Shown here: positions 1-8,833 of the stretch, one piece after another
How the letters are laid out: each line of letters begins with the position of its first letter
How positions within the stretch are numbered: the first letter of the stretch is position 1
Assembly (NCBI GenBank): GCA_027449865.1
Contig: DAIDKV010000235.1
Coordinates: 1-64,000 of the forward strand
Source: Planctomycetales bacterium
Lineage (GTDB): Bacteria; Planctomycetota; Planctomycetia; Isosphaerales; Isosphaeraceae
Length of the DNA: 64,000 nt
Direction of reading: 5' to 3'
Made by a program: the position numbers and the translations under genes
The notes under the pieces: model-generated
Told to the model about the DNA's origin: nothing
The model's database searches: none
The model's input: the letters and a program-made list of their open reading frames with translations, nothing else

Positions 1-21
1 GTGGGAGCGAACTCCACATAC

Positions 22-79
22 CAACCCGACGCGCCAGCGAGGGTTCCGAGAAGAAGACCCTCGCTGGCGCGTCGGGTTG
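22..79. repeat. Perfect 23-bp inverted repeat (hairpin)
   Basis: Positions 22-44 and 57-79 are exact reverse complements, separated by a 12-base loop. The arm contains GACGCGCCAGCGAGGGT. There is no T-tract after the stem, so a classical rho-independent terminator is not obvious. The element could be a dispersed palindromic repeat or an mRNA stabilising hairpin. Bases 80-314 hold nothing recognisable. Confidence 0.75.
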
Positions 80-314
80 TTATGAGACATCGGCCATCCA
101 ACGGTCACGCGCTCCAGGTGATCATTCCGCCGGGAAGTCGCGAATCGGTCGTTGCCCGGCGCGAGGCCCCGATCCACGGTTGTGCCCGGTCGCGCATGGA
201 CCGCGAGGAGCCATTCGCTTGAAGAGGATCCGGGTGTTGACGGGGAGCATCGCCGAGGCTCTTGCGTTATTCTGGTCGTTCGCCGGACGACCCGGCCACG
301 AGGAGCTGACGCTT

Positions 315-1364
315 ATGATCCGTACCGTCGTTGTCGGCCACGGCCTGGCCGGCCGATCGTTCCATGCCCCGCTGGTCCGCCGACAGCCTGGTCTGAAGCT
401 GCACGGAATCGTGGCCCGCGACCCGCAGGTCCGCGCGGAGGCCCTCTCGCTCTGGGGCGAGGACGTCCGCGGCTATGCGAGCCTCGACGAGGCGCTCGAC
501 GACCCGGCCGTCGAACTGTTCGTCATCGCGACGCCCCACGACTCCCACGCCGAACTGGCCGAGCGGGTGCTATCCGCCTTCCGGCATTGCGTCGTCGACA
601 AGGTCATGGCGCTCACCTCGGCCGAATGCGACCGGATGATCGCCGCCCGCGACCGCTCGGGCCGGATGCTCTCGGTCTTCCACAACCGACGCTGGGACTG
701 GGACTTCGCCACCCTTCGCCAGGTGATCGCCGATGGCCTGATCGGCCGGCCGATGCTCTTCGAGAGCGCAGTCTGCCGGTTCGCCTCTCCGCGTGGATGG
801 CGACGCGACGCCGCCTCGGCCGGGACCATTCTCCACGACTGGGGCGCGCACCTCGTCGACCAGGCCCTTCAAATGGGCCTCGGTCCGTGTCGACGTCTTT
901 CGGCCTGGATGATGCCGGCGCCCTGGGAGGGTGTCGACAGCGGCGGTCATGGTCGGATCATTCTGGAGTTCGACGAGGCGATCTTTCAGGTGGAGACCAG
1001 CCGGGTCTGTCGGATCGACCGGCCCCGGTGGTGGGTGGTCGGGACCGACGGCGGGTTCGTCAAGATGGGGATCGACCCGCAGGAAGAGGCGCTTCGCGCC
1101 GGCAACATCGACGCCGCGGCCGAGCCGTCGCTACTGGAAGGAATCCTCCGTCGCCACGACGGCTCGGGCCAGATTGTCGAAACCCGGGTGCCGACCGTCC
1201 GGGCGCACTGGGACTCTTACTATCGAAACATCGCCGAGCACCTGGCCGGTCGCGAGCCGCTGGCGGTCACGGCCGAAGAGGCGCGCGAGGTCGTCCGCGT
1301 GCTGGAAGCCGCGCTGGCGTCGTCGCGCGATCATGCGTTTGTGACCGGCCCCTGGGGCGGCTGA
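315..1364 (+). CDS. Gfo/Idh/MocA-family oxidoreductase
   Basis: A 349-aa NAD(P)-dependent dehydrogenase of the Gfo/Idh/MocA family, which typically oxidises sugars or inositols. The N-terminus is a Rossmann strand-turn (VVVGHGLAGRSFHAP). The segment VDKVMAL occupies the place of the family's EKP catalytic-lysine motif, and HNRRWDWDF followed by a W-R...G..HDWG..LVDQAL stretch matches scyllo-inositol dehydrogenase-like members. The ATG at 315 is chosen because AGGAG lies at 301-305 and because the Rossmann fold begins directly there; upstream in-frame codons look non-coding. The 3' end faces the minus-strand gene at 1372 with only 7 bases between. The exact substrate cannot be read from sequence. 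Confidence 0.85.
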   Translation: MIRTVVVGHGLAGRSFHAPLVRRQPGLKLHGIVARDPQVRAEALSLWGEDVRGYASLDEALDDPAVELFVIATPHDSHAELAERVLSAFRHCVVDKVMALTSAECDRMIAARDRSGRMLSVFHNRRWDWDFATLRQVIADGLIGRPMLFESAVCRFASPRGWRRDAASAGTILHDWGAHLVDQALQMGLGPCRRLSAWMMPAPWEGVDSGGHGRIILEFDEAIFQVETSRVCRIDRPRWWVVGTDGGFVKMGIDPQEEALRAGNIDAAAEPSLLEGILRRHDGSGQIVETRVPTVRAHWDSYYRNIAEHLAGREPLAVTAEEAREVVRVLEAALASSRDHAFVTGPWGG

Positions 1365-1371
1365 GCACGTT

Positions 1372-1632
1372 CTAGCCGCCGGATTGCAGCTCCTGAAGGA
1401 TGCCGACAACCAGCGCCGGGTCGCGCTTTTCCATCAGATGCTGGATCCTCGACTCGGGGAACTCCAGCTTGCGGAGGGTTTGCTCAACCTGCGTCCAGAG
1501 GCGATCGCGCTTCTTTCCCTCGGCGAGATAGAGCTCGGTCGCCAGCTCGGAGAGCCGTTGCGACTTGATCGCGTCGAAGTTGTTGTAGTACCGCTTGATG
1601 ATCTTCTGCTGGTAGGGACTGAAGTCGGCCAT
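1372..1632 (-). CDS. Small conserved-looking helical protein
   Basis: An 86-aa soluble protein starting MADFSPYQQKIIKRYYNNFD. It is rich in charged residues and predicted helix and has no membrane segment or signal peptide. I do not recognise a named family. The composition (YYNN, LATELYLAEGKK, LMEKRDPALVV) is coherent and codon use is like the neighbours, so it is probably real. The start at 1632 is preceded by a GAGGAG-like ribosome binding site about 11 bases upstream. It is convergent with the oxidoreductase gene and lies downstream of the large surface-protein gene on the same strand. No function is assigned. Confidence 0.6.
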   Translation of the reverse strand: MADFSPYQQKIIKRYYNNFDAIKSQRLSELATELYLAEGKKRDRLWTQVEQTLRKLEFPESRIQHLMEKRDPALVVGILQELQSGG

Positions 1633-1743
1633 TGGCCCGATCGTCTCCTCGTGCGTTCTGGGTTCGCGGGGTCGGCCCGACTCGATCAGAACCGAGGCAC
1701 CGCCGGAGGTCAAGCCGGCCGTGCCTCGGTTCCCGGATCTCGA

Positions 1744-3375
1744 TCAACCGGCGTGCCGGGTGTGGTGCGCCGAGGGGGCCCCGGTCGCGTCGGCTGCCGA
1801 CCGTCCGCTGACATGGTGGAGAAAGTCGTTCATGCTGTGGCGGAGGAGCGTCGGAACCTTCGTCACGACGGCCGACCTGGCGTGGTGGTCGGCCTTCTGA
1901 ATCGTGACCACGGGCCGGGGCGTCGATCGGGCGGCGGCCGGACGGGCTGCTTCCTTCCTCGACGTCGCGTGGACAACCGGCGCGTAGCTCACCGCGAGCT
2001 TCGCGTTGGGGCCGGGGTGGGCGTTGGCCGACCGGGTCACGGCGACCGCAGCCGTCGGCTGGATCACCACGCCAGGGTGCTTCTTCTCGATCTTCGCCAG
2101 TGCGTTGTAGATCGTTCCACCGCCCATGTATCGGTGCAGCCGGCCCTTCGCGACCGACGAGGCATAGGGCAGGTTCAGAACCGTGTTGCTCGACTGGAAG
2201 GCTTCCCCATTACTGAGCGTTCCCTGGAGATCGACGTTGTTCAGCCCCTTGTGCAGCGGAAGCTGGTTGGCGACGAAGACATAGGTGGCCGACGGGAACG
2301 GATCGCGGCGGGTCTTCCGGGTGATGTGCGCGATCGCATGGGCGCCATCGAGCGTGACCGAATTCGGCACGATCTGATCGACGTTGAACCCGGAGGTCCC
2401 CAGAACGTTGACCCGGACAAGGTCGCGGTGGAGCGAGTCGACGATCCGGTGCTCATGATAGTTGACATAGATCGTCGGCGACTGCGGCGGGCAGGGCGTC
2501 GGGGTCGGGGTGCCGGGCTGGGTCGCCGCGCCGATGTTCACGGAGGCGGCCGGGATAAAGGCGTCGCTGATCCCGTCGGCCGCCTCGGAGCCGCCCTGAC
2601 CGCCGACGTAGATCACGCTGCTGGAGGTCAGGGCATGACCCGTCTCAGCCTGGTAAAGCTGAGAGAAATGGGTAATGTTGAATTCCAGGTTGGGTGAGGA
2701 CGTGGAATTCTGGAGGAAGAAGTTTCCGGTGTACTGTGGCAACGGGGCGCCGAAGAAGGGGAGGTTGCTCGGATTGGCAACCGCGACCTCGTAGGGCTTG
2801 GTCGGCGAGGGATCGTTGGTCGTTGGGGTGGGCGGGGTGGAGGAGAAGCCGGCGACGATCTGCGGGGTCGTCGGGCTATTGAATCCGAGGAAGACCCCCA
2901 TGTACTTCGACCCGCCCATGTTCGCCGGATCGGTGAAGAACGGGTTCACGGCCAGCACAGCGGGGTTGACAGTCCCTGAGTTTCCGTTATTGTCCGAATC
3001 TCCAGCGATGACCTGGCCCTGGCCGGAGTTGCCGCTGGCCGGTTGATCGATACCCAAGGAGAGGGTATCCGAGCTCGAATTGTACGAGACGCGGATGTCC
3101 TTGATATAAAAGCCCGAGACGGAAATCAGATTCTGGAGTGCGGGCGGTATGACCGGTTCGAGGGTACTGGGATTGTTCAGGTCGGCTGGTACGACCACGA
3201 CGCCTGGGGACTGCGTAGCGGGAAAATCGACCGGGACGTTTCCGGTGAAGTTGACGCTCAGGAGTTGCCGATGATCCAGTGGTTCCACCGCGACGCCAGC
3301 ACGCCGGTTCGGCTGAAAAGGCCGGCGGGGACGCCACGAACGGACCGCCTGGAATAATCTTGAGAACAGAGACAT
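1744..3375 (-). CDS. Secreted surface protein with LE-x-R-x-LLS-like N-terminal motif
   Basis: A 543-aa protein. After a basic N-terminus (residues 1-29) comes VEPLDHRQLLSV, a variant of the LEPR-XLL-type motif that marks many exported planctomycete proteins. A beta-rich domain begins at FTGNVPVDF. It aligns by eye over about 250 residues with the divergent neighbour at 3651: YNSSSDTLSLGI against YNASTDTMYVGI, and NLEFNITHFSQL against DFEFTINNFSKL. A C-terminal third of about 230 residues, ending in a basic, Ala/His-rich tail, is unique to this copy. The start at 3375 follows AAAGGA on the minus strand. It is probably cell-surface or extracellular; no enzymatic motif is visible. Confidence 0.75.
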   Translation of the reverse strand: MSLFSRLFQAVRSWRPRRPFQPNRRAGVAVEPLDHRQLLSVNFTGNVPVDFPATQSPGVVVVPADLNNPSTLEPVIPPALQNLISVSGFYIKDIRVSYNSSSDTLSLGIDQPASGNSGQGQVIAGDSDNNGNSGTVNPAVLAVNPFFTDPANMGGSKYMGVFLGFNSPTTPQIVAGFSSTPPTPTTNDPSPTKPYEVAVANPSNLPFFGAPLPQYTGNFFLQNSTSSPNLEFNITHFSQLYQAETGHALTSSSVIYVGGQGGSEAADGISDAFIPAASVNIGAATQPGTPTPTPCPPQSPTIYVNYHEHRIVDSLHRDLVRVNVLGTSGFNVDQIVPNSVTLDGAHAIAHITRKTRRDPFPSATYVFVANQLPLHKGLNNVDLQGTLSNGEAFQSSNTVLNLPYASSVAKGRLHRYMGGGTIYNALAKIEKKHPGVVIQPTAAVAVTRSANAHPGPNAKLAVSYAPVVHATSRKEAARPAAARSTPRPVVTIQKADHHARSAVVTKVPTLLRHSMNDFLHHVSGRSAADATGAPSAHHTRHAG

Positions 3376-3650
3376 CGCGTCATCGTCCTTTCTTTCGCGG
3401 GCCCTTCCGCCGGGAAGGCGACCGACGAGGAGCATCGCTCGAACCGATGGAGGAGCCATCCTGGTTCGGGACGATCCGGAGTCGCGGCTCAATCCGCGGT
3501 CCGGATCACAACGTGGAGGAGCAAGCGGCGTCCATCGCTTGCCTGAGCGTTGGTTTGAGAGCCTGATCGTCCCCCTGCCGTGACCGGCCGAACGTCCGAT
3601 GCGGGCCGGGCCTGGGACGAGATCAACCATAACGTGGAAGGAGACTCGTC

Positions 3651-4553
3651 ATGGTTCGTTTCCGCGATGTCGCCTGGGCCGTGGCGGCGGCCGCCGTGCT
3701 GGCCGGGCCCCGTCCGGCCGCGGCGACGCCGATTACCCTGACCGGGAACGTCGCCAACGATTTCACGCAGGCCAACGGCAGCGTGATCGTCCCGATCGGG
3801 TACAAGGACAGCACCGGCACATTCCAGTACACCAGCGGGCCAAACTGGGTGGGCGTGCAGCAGACCGTGCCCAATGCGCTGCCGAGTGGCGCCTTCATGC
3901 AAAACGTCGCGTTCCACTACAACGCCAGCACCGACACAATGTATGTGGGCATCCAGGGCTTCAACGGAGCCAATGGACACGAAATCCTGGGCGACATGAC
4001 CGGCAACCCGAACGCGGCGGCGGATTCGAACCCGGCCCTCGGCTCGGTGGCCTCGGCGACCAATTCGTTCCTGGGCTCGAAGTCGATCGCGCTGAGCTTC
4101 GCGACCGCCTCGACCAACGCCGCGGGCCAGGAGGTGATGGGAACGCCGTCGATCATCGCCGGCATCCCAGCCGTCAAGCCGGACACGACCACTCCCGACT
4201 TCATGGTCGCCCACTACAACGCCAGCTCCGCCGGGCTTCCGTTCAGTTTCGGCAGTCCGATCACCAACGGCGGCTCGCTCGCGTTCAATACCTCGGCGGC
4301 TACCCCCGACTTCGAGTTCACGATCAACAATTTCAGCAAGCTCACCGGGATCAACCCGACCGGCCCCTTCTTCGTTCAGGGCTTCGACGGCATGGCGGGG
4401 AGTTCGGCCGGGAAGTCGCAGTTCCTCGGCCAGTACGTCCCCTCGGCTCAGGGTGGACTGAGCACTCCCGAGCCGGCGACCTGGCTCGCCTGGAGCCTGA
4501 TCCTCGGCGGGGCCGGCTGGCGCTATGGCCGTCGGCGGGTCGGACGTGACTGA
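3651..4553 (+). CDS. PEP-CTERM surface protein, paralog of divergent neighbour
   Basis: A 300-aa exported protein. It has a Sec signal peptide (residues 1-25, ending RPAAA), a single beta-rich domain (LTGNVANDF to about residue 270) and a C-terminal PEP-CTERM signal. The last consists of TPEPATWLAWSLILGG followed by an arginine cluster. PEP-CTERM tails are recognised by an exosortase, not present in this window. The ATG at 3651 has GGAAGGAG nicely placed upstream. The domain is paralogous to that of the divergent gene at 1744-3375, with 275 bp between the two starts. Its molecular role is unknown. A hairpin follows the stop. Confidence 0.8.
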   Translation: MVRFRDVAWAVAAAAVLAGPRPAAATPITLTGNVANDFTQANGSVIVPIGYKDSTGTFQYTSGPNWVGVQQTVPNALPSGAFMQNVAFHYNASTDTMYVGIQGFNGANGHEILGDMTGNPNAAADSNPALGSVASATNSFLGSKSIALSFATASTNAAGQEVMGTPSIIAGIPAVKPDTTTPDFMVAHYNASSAGLPFSFGSPITNGGSLAFNTSAATPDFEFTINNFSKLTGINPTGPFFVQGFDGMAGSSAGKSQFLGQYVPSAQGGLSTPEPATWLAWSLILGGAGWRYGRRRVGRD

Positions 4554-4597
4554 TCGGTATCCCCGCGATCGGAACGACATGGTCGAACATCCTTGCG

Positions 4598-4629
4598 CAA
4601 GACGGCGGTTCTCCGGGACCGCCGTCTTG
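4598..4629 (+). terminator. Hairpin after the PEP-CTERM gene
   Basis: Arms 4598-4609 (CAAGACGGCGGT) and 4618-4629 are perfect complements of 12 bp with an 8-base loop, followed by TATTTCGG. It sits 44 bases after the stop at 4553. This is a plausible intrinsic terminator with a weak T-run. The rest of 4554-4959 (about 400 bp) shows no gene. Confidence 0.6.
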
Positions 4630-4959
4630 TATTTCGGTCCGGCCCGTCTCCGGGATGCGGCCGATTCGTCCCGCCTCGACGCCTCGCCCCCTCCCGGCCC
4701 GAACGGCCCGACATCTCCCCGCTGGCCGTCCGACCGTCATCCCCTGCTGGGTAAGAGCCAACGACTTGCGCCGGGGGACCCGTCGTGACGTCCTTGACGA
4801 AGCCCCGGAGCCCGCGAATCATTCCCCCGATGCCGATCCCACCCGGGGCCGACGCTTGCACAGCCATTGCCGATCGGCGAACCTGTGATCAGGGTCGGGG
4901 TTGGAGCGTTCCCCTGCTTCGGGCCGATGCGCCCCCGATCCAGCGAGTCGGGTGATCCC

Positions 4960-5655
4960 ATGCGCCTGCAACCTCGAATCGACAGCACGGTCCTCTGGTC
5001 GGCCCTGCTCCTGATCGGCCTGGGCACGCCGCCGAACCTCTCAGCCCAGCAGACCTCGCCGAAGGCCAAACCGGCCGAGGAGACGGCCGTCGAGAAGGAT
5101 AAGCCGGAGCATGCCCCCTCCGAGCCCGCGCACGACGCGGACGTGAAGCCTCCGAGGCCGGGCGGACTCCGGATGTCGAGGGCCGTCATCTGCACCACCA
5201 TCGACGGCTTCGAGGATTACAAACCGCTCGTCGGTGCCGCTCAGACCAGCGAGGAGAAGCTCCTCGTCTATTACCGTCCGCTCCGTTACACCGTCGAGGA
5301 AAACGACGACCTTTACCGGGCCCACCTCATTCAGGACAACGTCCTTCGTCGGCGGGGCAAGAAGGAAGTGCTTCGCCAGAAGAAAAAGGTGGTCGACTAC
5401 GAGCCGAAGAGCAAGACTCCGCTTGGACCGATCTATATCAAGAGCACGATCTCGCTGAAGGGGCTCACGCCGGGCGAGTACGAGCTGACGATCATCCTCC
5501 ACGACGTTCTCGACCCCTCGGCGCCGCCGTCGACTCAGGTGGTGCCCTTCAAGGTGATCCCGCCGTTCGACCCGAGGACCAAGGAGGCCGCGCCGGGAAA
5601 AACCAGAACGCCGAAGCCGGCTCGATCCGAGGAATCCGGATCAGCGGGGGACTAA
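4960..5655 (+). CDS. Exported conserved-type protein, Ig-like beta domain
   Basis: A 231-aa protein with a signal peptide (hydrophobic stretch VLWSALLLIGLGTPPNLSAQQ, shown here to one residue beyond the likely cleavage site) and then a Lys/Glu/Pro-rich linker. After the linker comes a beta-sandwich-like region of about 130 residues (TIDGFEDYKPLVG, ISLKGLTPGEYELTIILHDV). The Pro/Lys-rich C-terminus ends in SEESGSAGD. The start at 4960 is preferred because the signal peptide begins there, with a modest GGTGA upstream; ATG at 4927 is an alternative. The family is not recognised. It resembles periplasmic or surface accessory proteins in character only. Confidence 0.6.
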   Translation: MRLQPRIDSTVLWSALLLIGLGTPPNLSAQQTSPKAKPAEETAVEKDKPEHAPSEPAHDADVKPPRPGGLRMSRAVICTTIDGFEDYKPLVGAAQTSEEKLLVYYRPLRYTVEENDDLYRAHLIQDNVLRRRGKKEVLRQKKKVVDYEPKSKTPLGPIYIKSTISLKGLTPGEYELTIILHDVLDPSAPPSTQVVPFKVIPPFDPRTKEAAPGKTRTPKPARSEESGSAGD

Positions 5656-5666
5656 CCCGTTCGGAT

Positions 5667-5697
5667 CTCGACCCAGGTACGGGTCATCCGGGTCGAG
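5667..5697 (+). terminator. Hairpin between exported-protein gene and tRNA-Gln
   Basis: CTCGACCC at 5667-5674 pairs with GGGTCGAG at 5690-5697 (8 bp, 15-base loop), 11 bases after the stop at 5655. There is no T-tract, so it could be a terminator or an mRNA-end stabiliser. Confidence 0.35.
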
Positions 5698-5751
5698 CAT
5701 CGCGGTCGGTCTTCCCCGCCGGGTCGGAATCGGCTAAAGTACCGTTACGAC

Positions 5752-5822
5752 TACCCGGTGGTGAAACGGTATCACAACAGGTTTTGGTCCTGTTTTTCCA
5801 GGTTCGAATCCTGGCCGGGTAG
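5752..5822 (+). tRNA. tRNA-Gln (TTG anticodon)
   Basis: A full cloverleaf can be drawn. The acceptor TACCCGG (5752-5758) pairs perfectly with CCGGGTA (5815-5821), discriminator G at 5822. The D arm is GTGA/TCAC. The anticodon stem ACAGG/CCTGT closes a loop TTTTGGT with anticodon TTG, reading CAA. The T arm is CCAGG-TTCGAAT-CCTGG. CCA is not encoded. Confidence 0.93.
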
Positions 5823-5838
5823 CTTGGGCGGAAATCGA

Positions 5839-7023
5839 TCAGCCTCGAAGGATGGGCAGGACCTCCGCCTGGAGGCCGCCGGTCACGTGAACGCCGCCCT
5901 GAGCGTCGACGAAGACGTTGACCTCGCTCCGAACGCCAAACTCGTGCAGGTAGATTCCTGGCTCGACCGAGAAGCAGGTCCGGGGCAGGATCCTGCGCTC
6001 CTCGTGGGTTTCCAGGTTGTCCATGTGGGCGCCGTTGCCGTGGACTTCCTGACCGATGTTGTGACCGGTCCGGTGAATGAAGTGGTCGCCGTATCCGGCC
6101 TGATCGATCACCCGTCGGCAGGCGGCGTCGACCTCCCAGCCCTGCAACGGCCGGCCGGCGGCCTGCGCCTCTCGGACGCAGGCGATCGCCGCGTCTCGGG
6201 CCTCGGCGACGATTTTGAAAACGGCGGCATAGCGCTCGGGAACCTCCTCGCCGACAAACCCAACCCGCGTCAGGTCGCTGTAAACGGCCCGAGGACGGTC
6301 CATCTTCGCCCAGAGGTCGACCAGTACGAAATCCCCGGCGCCGATGGTCGCGTCCTGACCGGCGATCGGCTCGTAGTGAGGGTCGCCACTGTGCGGGCCG
6401 ACGCCGACGATCGGAGGACTGTAGGTCGTCAGACCGTTCCGATGAAAGTGGTCCATGATGGCCGCCTGAACCTCGGTCTCGCGGATCGTGCCGCCCGCCC
6501 GGATTCGCTCGGCGATCAGGCCGAAAGCCAGGTCGAACCCAGCCGTGGTGAACCGCTCGGCCTCGCGATGCATCGCCCACTGGTCATCGTCCCAGGTCGA
6601 CTCGAACACCTGGATCAGGTCGCCCGACGAGACAACCTCAACACCTGTCGAGCGGACCATCTCGATCACGCCCGCGTCGACCTTGGAGACGTATGGGTTT
6701 GAGACCCTCGGCGCGTATTCCATCGCGACCCGATGACTTCCCTGAAGCAGGTCGGTCAGGCCCGATTCCAACTGCTGCCAGGTCAGATAGCTCGTCCGGC
6801 TACCGGGCAGGTCGTCGAGGGCGCCTGGCTCAATCCGGTGGACAAGCTTCTGGGGATTGCCGCGGGCCGGGATGAAGTAGAAGAACCGCCGAGACCCGGC
6901 CGGCTTCTGGTCGAGCCCCAGCACCCGACGGGCCAGAACGTTGCTCCCACGGAAGTCGTAAAGCAGCCAGCCGTCGAGCCCGGAGTCCCGAAGGCTCGCC
7001 TGCACCGCGTCGAGGTCGAACAT
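5839..7023 (-). CDS. M24 family metallopeptidase (Xaa-Pro peptidase-like)
   Basis: A 394-aa cytosolic protein with an N-terminal creatinase-like domain (about 1-165) and a C-terminal pita-bread M24 domain. Metal-ligand positions are recognisable: an Asp in VLVDLWAK, an Asp in YSDLTRVGF, His in HRTGHNIG, Glu in FSVEPGIY and Glu in EVNVFV. This pattern fits Xaa-Pro aminopeptidase or dipeptidase, which remove residues next to proline. The start at 7023 (MFDLDAVQ) is the first sensible ATG; further upstream in-frame sequence overlaps the divergent tmk gene. It is divergent from tmk-holB with about 120 bp between. Confidence 0.88.
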   Translation of the reverse strand: MFDLDAVQASLRDSGLDGWLLYDFRGSNVLARRVLGLDQKPAGSRRFFYFIPARGNPQKLVHRIEPGALDDLPGSRTSYLTWQQLESGLTDLLQGSHRVAMEYAPRVSNPYVSKVDAGVIEMVRSTGVEVVSSGDLIQVFESTWDDDQWAMHREAERFTTAGFDLAFGLIAERIRAGGTIRETEVQAAIMDHFHRNGLTTYSPPIVGVGPHSGDPHYEPIAGQDATIGAGDFVLVDLWAKMDRPRAVYSDLTRVGFVGEEVPERYAAVFKIVAEARDAAIACVREAQAAGRPLQGWEVDAACRRVIDQAGYGDHFIHRTGHNIGQEVHGNGAHMDNLETHEERRILPRTCFSVEPGIYLHEFGVRSEVNVFVDAQGGVHVTGGLQAEVLPILRG

Positions 7024-7146
7024 GCCCGCCACCCTCCGGTCACTGGAATCCCCCGGCTCCGATGGCTCGCGATGATAACAGAATCGATCTCGGCCGGCGT
7101 GGGGGAATCGCGTAAGATGGGGCGAGGTCGAGGAGGGCCCTCGTTC

Positions 7147-7830
7147 ATGAAGGATCGAGACAATCGCCGGAGGTCGCATCCCGGGTTCTTCCTGGTGCTC
7201 GAAGGCCCCGACGGCGGCGGCAAGACAACCCAGGCCGCCCGAATCGCCGACTGGCTCCGCGATCGCAGGGGCCTTGATGTCGTCACCTGCCGGGATCCCG
7301 GCGGAACGGCACTCGGCGACCGGCTTCGATCGATCCTGATGGAGCGCGAGACCGTTCCGCTCTCGATGCGCGCCGAGATGCTCCTCTTCATGGCGAGCCG
7401 GGCCCAGATGGTCGAGGAGATCATCCGGCCGGCGCTCGACACGGGGCACGTCGTCGTCTGCGATCGGTTCATGCTCTCGACGATCGTCTATCAGGGGCTC
7501 GCCGGAGGGCTCGATCCGAAGGAGATCGCGGCGGTCGGCCGAGTGGCGACCGGCGGCCTGCTCCCCGACCACACCATCGTGCTCGACGTCCCGGCCGAGA
7601 CCGCCCGCGCCCGGGTCGGGCCGGCACGCGACCGGATCGAGGCCCGACCGGCCGAGTATTACGAGCGAGTCCGCGCGGGCTACCTCGACGCCGTGAATGG
7701 GCGTCGAGGGCTCGCCAAACTCTACGGAACTCAGATCTCACTGGTCGACGCCTCGATGGACCCGGAGACCGTCTTCCTGCTGATCCGACGCGAGGTGTAT
7801 GGTGCCCTGGCACTCGATCCGAGGTCATGA
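7147..7830 (+). CDS. tmk: Thymidylate kinase
   Basis: A 227-aa dTMP kinase, making dTDP for DNA synthesis. The P-loop EGPDGGGKTT is at about residues 19-28. The nucleoside-binding DR-x-x-x-S motif (CDRFMLSTIVYQG) and a C-terminal Arg-rich lid region (GPARDRIEARPAEYYERVRAGY) are both present. AGGAGG at 7131-7136 places the start at ATG 7147; ATG 7117 is an in-frame alternative without as good a ribosome site. It overlaps holB by 32 bases, so translation is probably coupled. The tmk-holB pairing is common in bacteria and links precursor supply with the replisome clamp loader. Confidence 0.92.
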   Translation: MKDRDNRRRSHPGFFLVLEGPDGGGKTTQAARIADWLRDRRGLDVVTCRDPGGTALGDRLRSILMERETVPLSMRAEMLLFMASRAQMVEEIIRPALDTGHVVVCDRFMLSTIVYQGLAGGLDPKEIAAVGRVATGGLLPDHTIVLDVPAETARARVGPARDRIEARPAEYYERVRAGYLDAVNGRRGLAKLYGTQISLVDASMDPETVFLLIRREVYGALALDPRS

Positions 7831-8833
7831 CCGAGTCGTCGCGGAACTGCGGCGGAGCCTCCAACAGGGGCGATTCCCGCACGCGATGCTGTTCGTCGGA
7901 CTGGAGGGGATCGGCAAGCGCACGTTCGCCCGGAAGCTTGCCCAGGCGCTGCTCTGCGAGACCGTCGCGGCCGATCGGCTCGACCCGTGCGAGTCGTGCC
8001 CCGGCTGCCTCCAGGTCGAGGCTCAGACGCATCCCGACTACGCCGAGGCCGCCCGCCCCGAGGACAGGCACGAACTTCCGATCGCCGTGATCCGCGACCT
8101 CTGCGAGCACTTCGCCCTCAAGCCGGCCCGGGGAATTCGCAAGATCGCGATCCTCGACGACGCCGACGATCTGAACGAGGAAGCCGCCAACGCCTTCCTC
8201 AAGACCCTGGAAGAGCCGCCGCCGGGGGCCGTCCTGATCCTGATCGGAACCTCGGTCGAGGTCCAGCTTCAGACCATCGTCTCGCGATGCCAGGTCGTCC
8301 GGTTCGATCCGCTCCCCGCCGAGGATGTCGCCTCGATCCTGATGGATCAGGGCGCGGCCCGCGATCCGGACGATGCCGCCCGACTTGCCGCGCTCGGCGA
8401 CGGGAGCATCCGAAGAGCCCTCGGCCTGGCCGACCCGAACCTCGAACGGTTCCGACGCGGCCTGATCGACGAGCTCGCCTCGGAGCGCGGCTTCGACCCA
8501 CCCGCTCTGGCCCATCGCTTCCTCGAACACATCAAGCAGGCCGGGAAGGAGTCGGTCGATCAGCGTCGGCGGGCCGGGCTCCTGATCGGCGAGCTGGCCC
8601 GATTCTTCCGCGGTGTCCTCTGGCGGACGGCCGGGCTCGAGCCCCCCTGCCCCGATCCCGAGGACCGACGCGCCGCCGGCTCGGTCGCCGAACGCCTCGA
8701 ACCGGAAGACGTCTTCGTCCTCGCGGATCGATGCCTTGAGGCCGACTATCACCTCCAGCGCCGGGTTGCCACCAACCTGATCCTCCACTCGCTCGCCCAC
8801 GACCTGGGGGCCGTTCTCAACCGAAGGCGATGA
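7799..8833 (+). CDS. holB: DNA polymerase III delta-prime subunit
   Basis: A 344-aa clamp-loader subunit. It has an AAA+-like fold with a P-loop-like GLEGIGKRTFARKLA (about residues 34-48) and a zinc-binding cluster CESCPGC (about 63-69). Walker-B-like AILDDADDL and LEEPPPGAVLILI are followed by the SRC sensor (IVSRCQVVRF). The C-terminal domain is helical, as in other delta-prime proteins. It starts inside the 3' end of tmk and ends at 8833, overlapping the next start by 4 bases, so three genes form a tight operon. Confidence 0.88.
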   Translation: MVPWHSIRGHDRVVAELRRSLQQGRFPHAMLFVGLEGIGKRTFARKLAQALLCETVAADRLDPCESCPGCLQVEAQTHPDYAEAARPEDRHELPIAVIRDLCEHFALKPARGIRKIAILDDADDLNEEAANAFLKTLEEPPPGAVLILIGTSVEVQLQTIVSRCQVVRFDPLPAEDVASILMDQGAARDPDDAARLAALGDGSIRRALGLADPNLERFRRGLIDELASERGFDPPALAHRFLEHIKQAGKESVDQRRRAGLLIGELARFFRGVLWRTAGLEPPCPDPEDRRAAGSVAERLEPEDVFVLADRCLEADYHLQRRVATNLILHSLAHDLGAVLNRRR

